A stretch of 64,000 bases of DNA from contig JAOACY010000013.1 of assembly GCA_026417615.1 (NCBI GenBank), forward strand, positions 1 to 64,000, given 5' to 3'. Of the stretch, positions 62,308 through 64,000 are shown in pieces. Origin of the DNA: Clostridia bacterium (GTDB lineage: Bacteria > Bacillota > Clostridia > Acetivibrionales > JAFADI01). A program made the translations under genes and the position numbers. A model generated the notes under the pieces. It was not told the DNA's origin, made no database searches, and saw only the letters and a program-made list of their open reading frames with translations. Position 1 is the first letter of the stretch. Each line of letters opens with the position of its first letter.

Positions 62308-62343
62308 GCAAAACCCCTTTATCTTTAAGATAAGGGGTTTTGC
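62308..62343. terminator. Strong hairpin between hsp20 and dnaJ-like gene
   Basis: GCAAAACCCCTT-loop-AAGGGGTTTTGC, 12 bp perfect stem; no long T tract. Confidence 0.6.
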
Positions 62344-62436
62344 AGCTGTAAAAAGGCATAAAATTCAGTGCTATATGCAGAATATATAATGCAGTTCATG
62401 GAATAAATTACAAAATGATGGAAGGAGGTGTGCTTC

Positions 62437-63375
62437 ATGCAGTACAAGGATTACTACAGCATTCTCGGGCTTGATAAGAATGCTTCCCAGGAGGATATTA
62501 AAAAAGCTTACAGGAAGCTGGCAAAAAAATATCACCCTGATACAAATCCAGGAAACAAGCAGGCTGAGGAAAAATTCAAAGACATTAATGAAGCATACGA
62601 GGTCTTGAGCGATCAGGACAAGAGAAAGAAATATGATAATTTCGGAAATGAGTACAACTTTAAAAATGGTTTTGATTTTGACCCGTCACAGTTTGGGTTT
62701 GGAAAGAATGTGAAGTATGAGTTCAGGACAGGCGGGGGAATGGATCACAGCGACTTCTTCAATATGTTTTTTGGAGGAGGAGGCTTTGGCTTTGACAGCT
62801 TTTTTGACCATGCAGGTGTAAATAACAGGAGCAGACGGTCTTCATATCATGGGGAAGATATTGAGGCGGAATTGGAAATCATTCCCGAGGAAGGTTTTCA
62901 AGGAGTGGAAAAAAGGATATCTATCAGGGGACAGGGTGGAACAAAAAGCCTTTCGTTTAAAATCCCCAAGGGTGTGAGAGACGGAGAAAGGGTAAGACTT
63001 CAAGGGCAAGGAGAGGCAGGCTTTAATGGAGGACAAAACGGAGATTTATTTCTTACCCTCAGGATAAAGCCCAGTGAACGCTTTACTCTTGAGGGTAACG
63101 ATTTGACAATGACAGTGAATATAATGCCGTGGGATGCTGCCCTGGGCAGCGAAACAGCGGTTGATACCATAGATGGCAGGATTTTAGTAAAGATACCGGC
63201 AGGAATACAAACCGACAGCAAAATACGTGTTTCAGGAAAAGGGTATGTGGACAGAACAGGCAGAAGAGGAGATCTATACCTCAAAATACGGATTGTAAAC
63301 CCAAGCCATCTGACCAACGAAATGAAGGAGCTTTATGAAAAGCTCAGGCAGGCATCAAGGGTCAGGGCTATGTAA
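62437..63375 (+). CDS. DnaJ/CbpA-type co-chaperone
   Basis: [63 protein letters not shown]; no zinc-finger; GGAGGTG RBS. Confidence 0.95.
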   Translation: MQYKDYYSILGLDKNASQEDIKKAYRKLAKKYHPDTNPGNKQAEEKFKDINEAYEVLSDQDKRKKYDNFGNEYNFKNGFDFDPSQFGFGKNVKYEFRTGGGMDHSDFFNMFFGGGGFGFDSFFDHAGVNNRSRRSSYHGEDIEAELEIIPEEGFQGVEKRISIRGQGGTKSLSFKIPKGVRDGERVRLQGQGEAGFNGGQNGDLFLTLRIKPSERFTLEGNDLTMTVNIMPWDAALGSETAVDTIDGRILVKIPAGIQTDSKIRVSGKGYVDRTGRRGDLYLKIRIVNPSHLTNEMKELYEKLRQASRVRAM

Positions 63376-63396
63376 AAGAATAGGAGGGAGTAAGCC

Positions 63397-64000
63397 ATGA
63401 ATATAGATAAATTCACAGAAAAAGCCCAGGCTGCGGTTTCAGCAGCTCAGGACATAGCAGTTAGAATGGGACACCAGCAGGTGGACGGAGAGCACATCCA
63501 CCTTGCACTGGCAGCCCAGGAGGACGGCCTTATTCCAAAGCTCTTAGGATATATGGGGCAGGATGTCCAGCTATATATAAAGGATATTGAGATAGAGCTT
63601 GAAAAGCTACCAAAGGTATACGGTGGCGGAGCCTCAAGCCTGTATGCCACAAGGCGCTTCAACGAAGTCCTGATCCATGCGGAGGATGAGGCGAAGCGGT
63701 TCAAGGATGAATATACAAGCGTGGAGCATATTTATATGGCCCTGCTGAAGGAAAAGAATACTCCTTCACAGACCATATTCAAACGTTTTGGGATTACACT
63801 GGAGAAATTTATGGCGGCTCTTGGCAAGGTGCGAAGCAACCAGAGAATTACATCAAAAAACCCGGAAGAAACCTATGATGCTTTAAAAAGGTTTGGACGT
63901 GACCTAGTGGAGCTCGCAAAAAGCGGCAAGCTTGACCCTGTTATCGGAAGGGATGCTGAAATCAGGCGGGCCATAAGGATACTCTCCAGAAGAACCAAGA
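63397..64000 (+). CDS. clpB: ATP-dependent chaperone ClpB, 3' truncated by window edge
   Basis: [44 protein letters not shown]...; [29 protein letters not shown]. Confidence 0.95.
   Translation, partial: MNIDKFTEKAQAAVSAAQDIAVRMGHQQVDGEHIHLALAAQEDGLIPKLLGYMGQDVQLYIKDIEIELEKLPKVYGGGASSLYATRRFNEVLIHAEDEAKRFKDEYTSVEHIYMALLKEKNTPSQTIFKRFGITLEKFMAALGKVRSNQRITSKNPEETYDALKRFGRDLVELAKSGKLDPVIGRDAEIRRAIRILSRRTK

Overview
The window is a Gram-positive, anaerobic Clostridia-type chromosome segment; the cellulolytic Ruminiclostridium/Acetivibrio-like assignment is inference from gene content only. Most of it is ordinary core metabolism: gatAB, pta-ackA, a PhoH-like protein, a GH57/DUF4912/GT4 alpha-glucan cluster, RNase J, tmcAL, ptb-buk, cobT plus a RACo-like ASKHA ferredoxin, a korDABC operon and a second two-subunit 2-oxoacid:ferredoxin oxidoreductase, type III glutamine synthetase, rubrerythrin, groESL with a CIRCE operator, and an hsp20-dnaJ-clpB set with CtsR-type operators. 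There are two tRNAs, Gln(CUG) and Ala(GGC). The strongest pattern that standard annotation does not explain is a family of about 206-bp terminal-inverted-repeat elements, with seven full, internally deleted or fragmentary copies in 64 kb. Several sit inside operons, and one supplies the C-terminal codons of an oxidoreductase gene. Other points worth a second look are: a mini sigma-54 lacking the RpoN-box domain; a catalytically degenerate EAL-CBS-GGDEF protein; a kinase-less 7TM-PAS sensor coupled to an SLH protein and response regulator, with a separate convergent 7TM kinase; a CrtI-like oxidoreductase translationally coupled to an ABC1/UbiB kinase; 5'-terminal hairpins predicted on the RNase J and pta mRNAs; and a candidate small RNA upstream of glnA. 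No CRISPR array, rRNA, transposase or prophage was seen. All homology calls are from motif recognition, without database searches.
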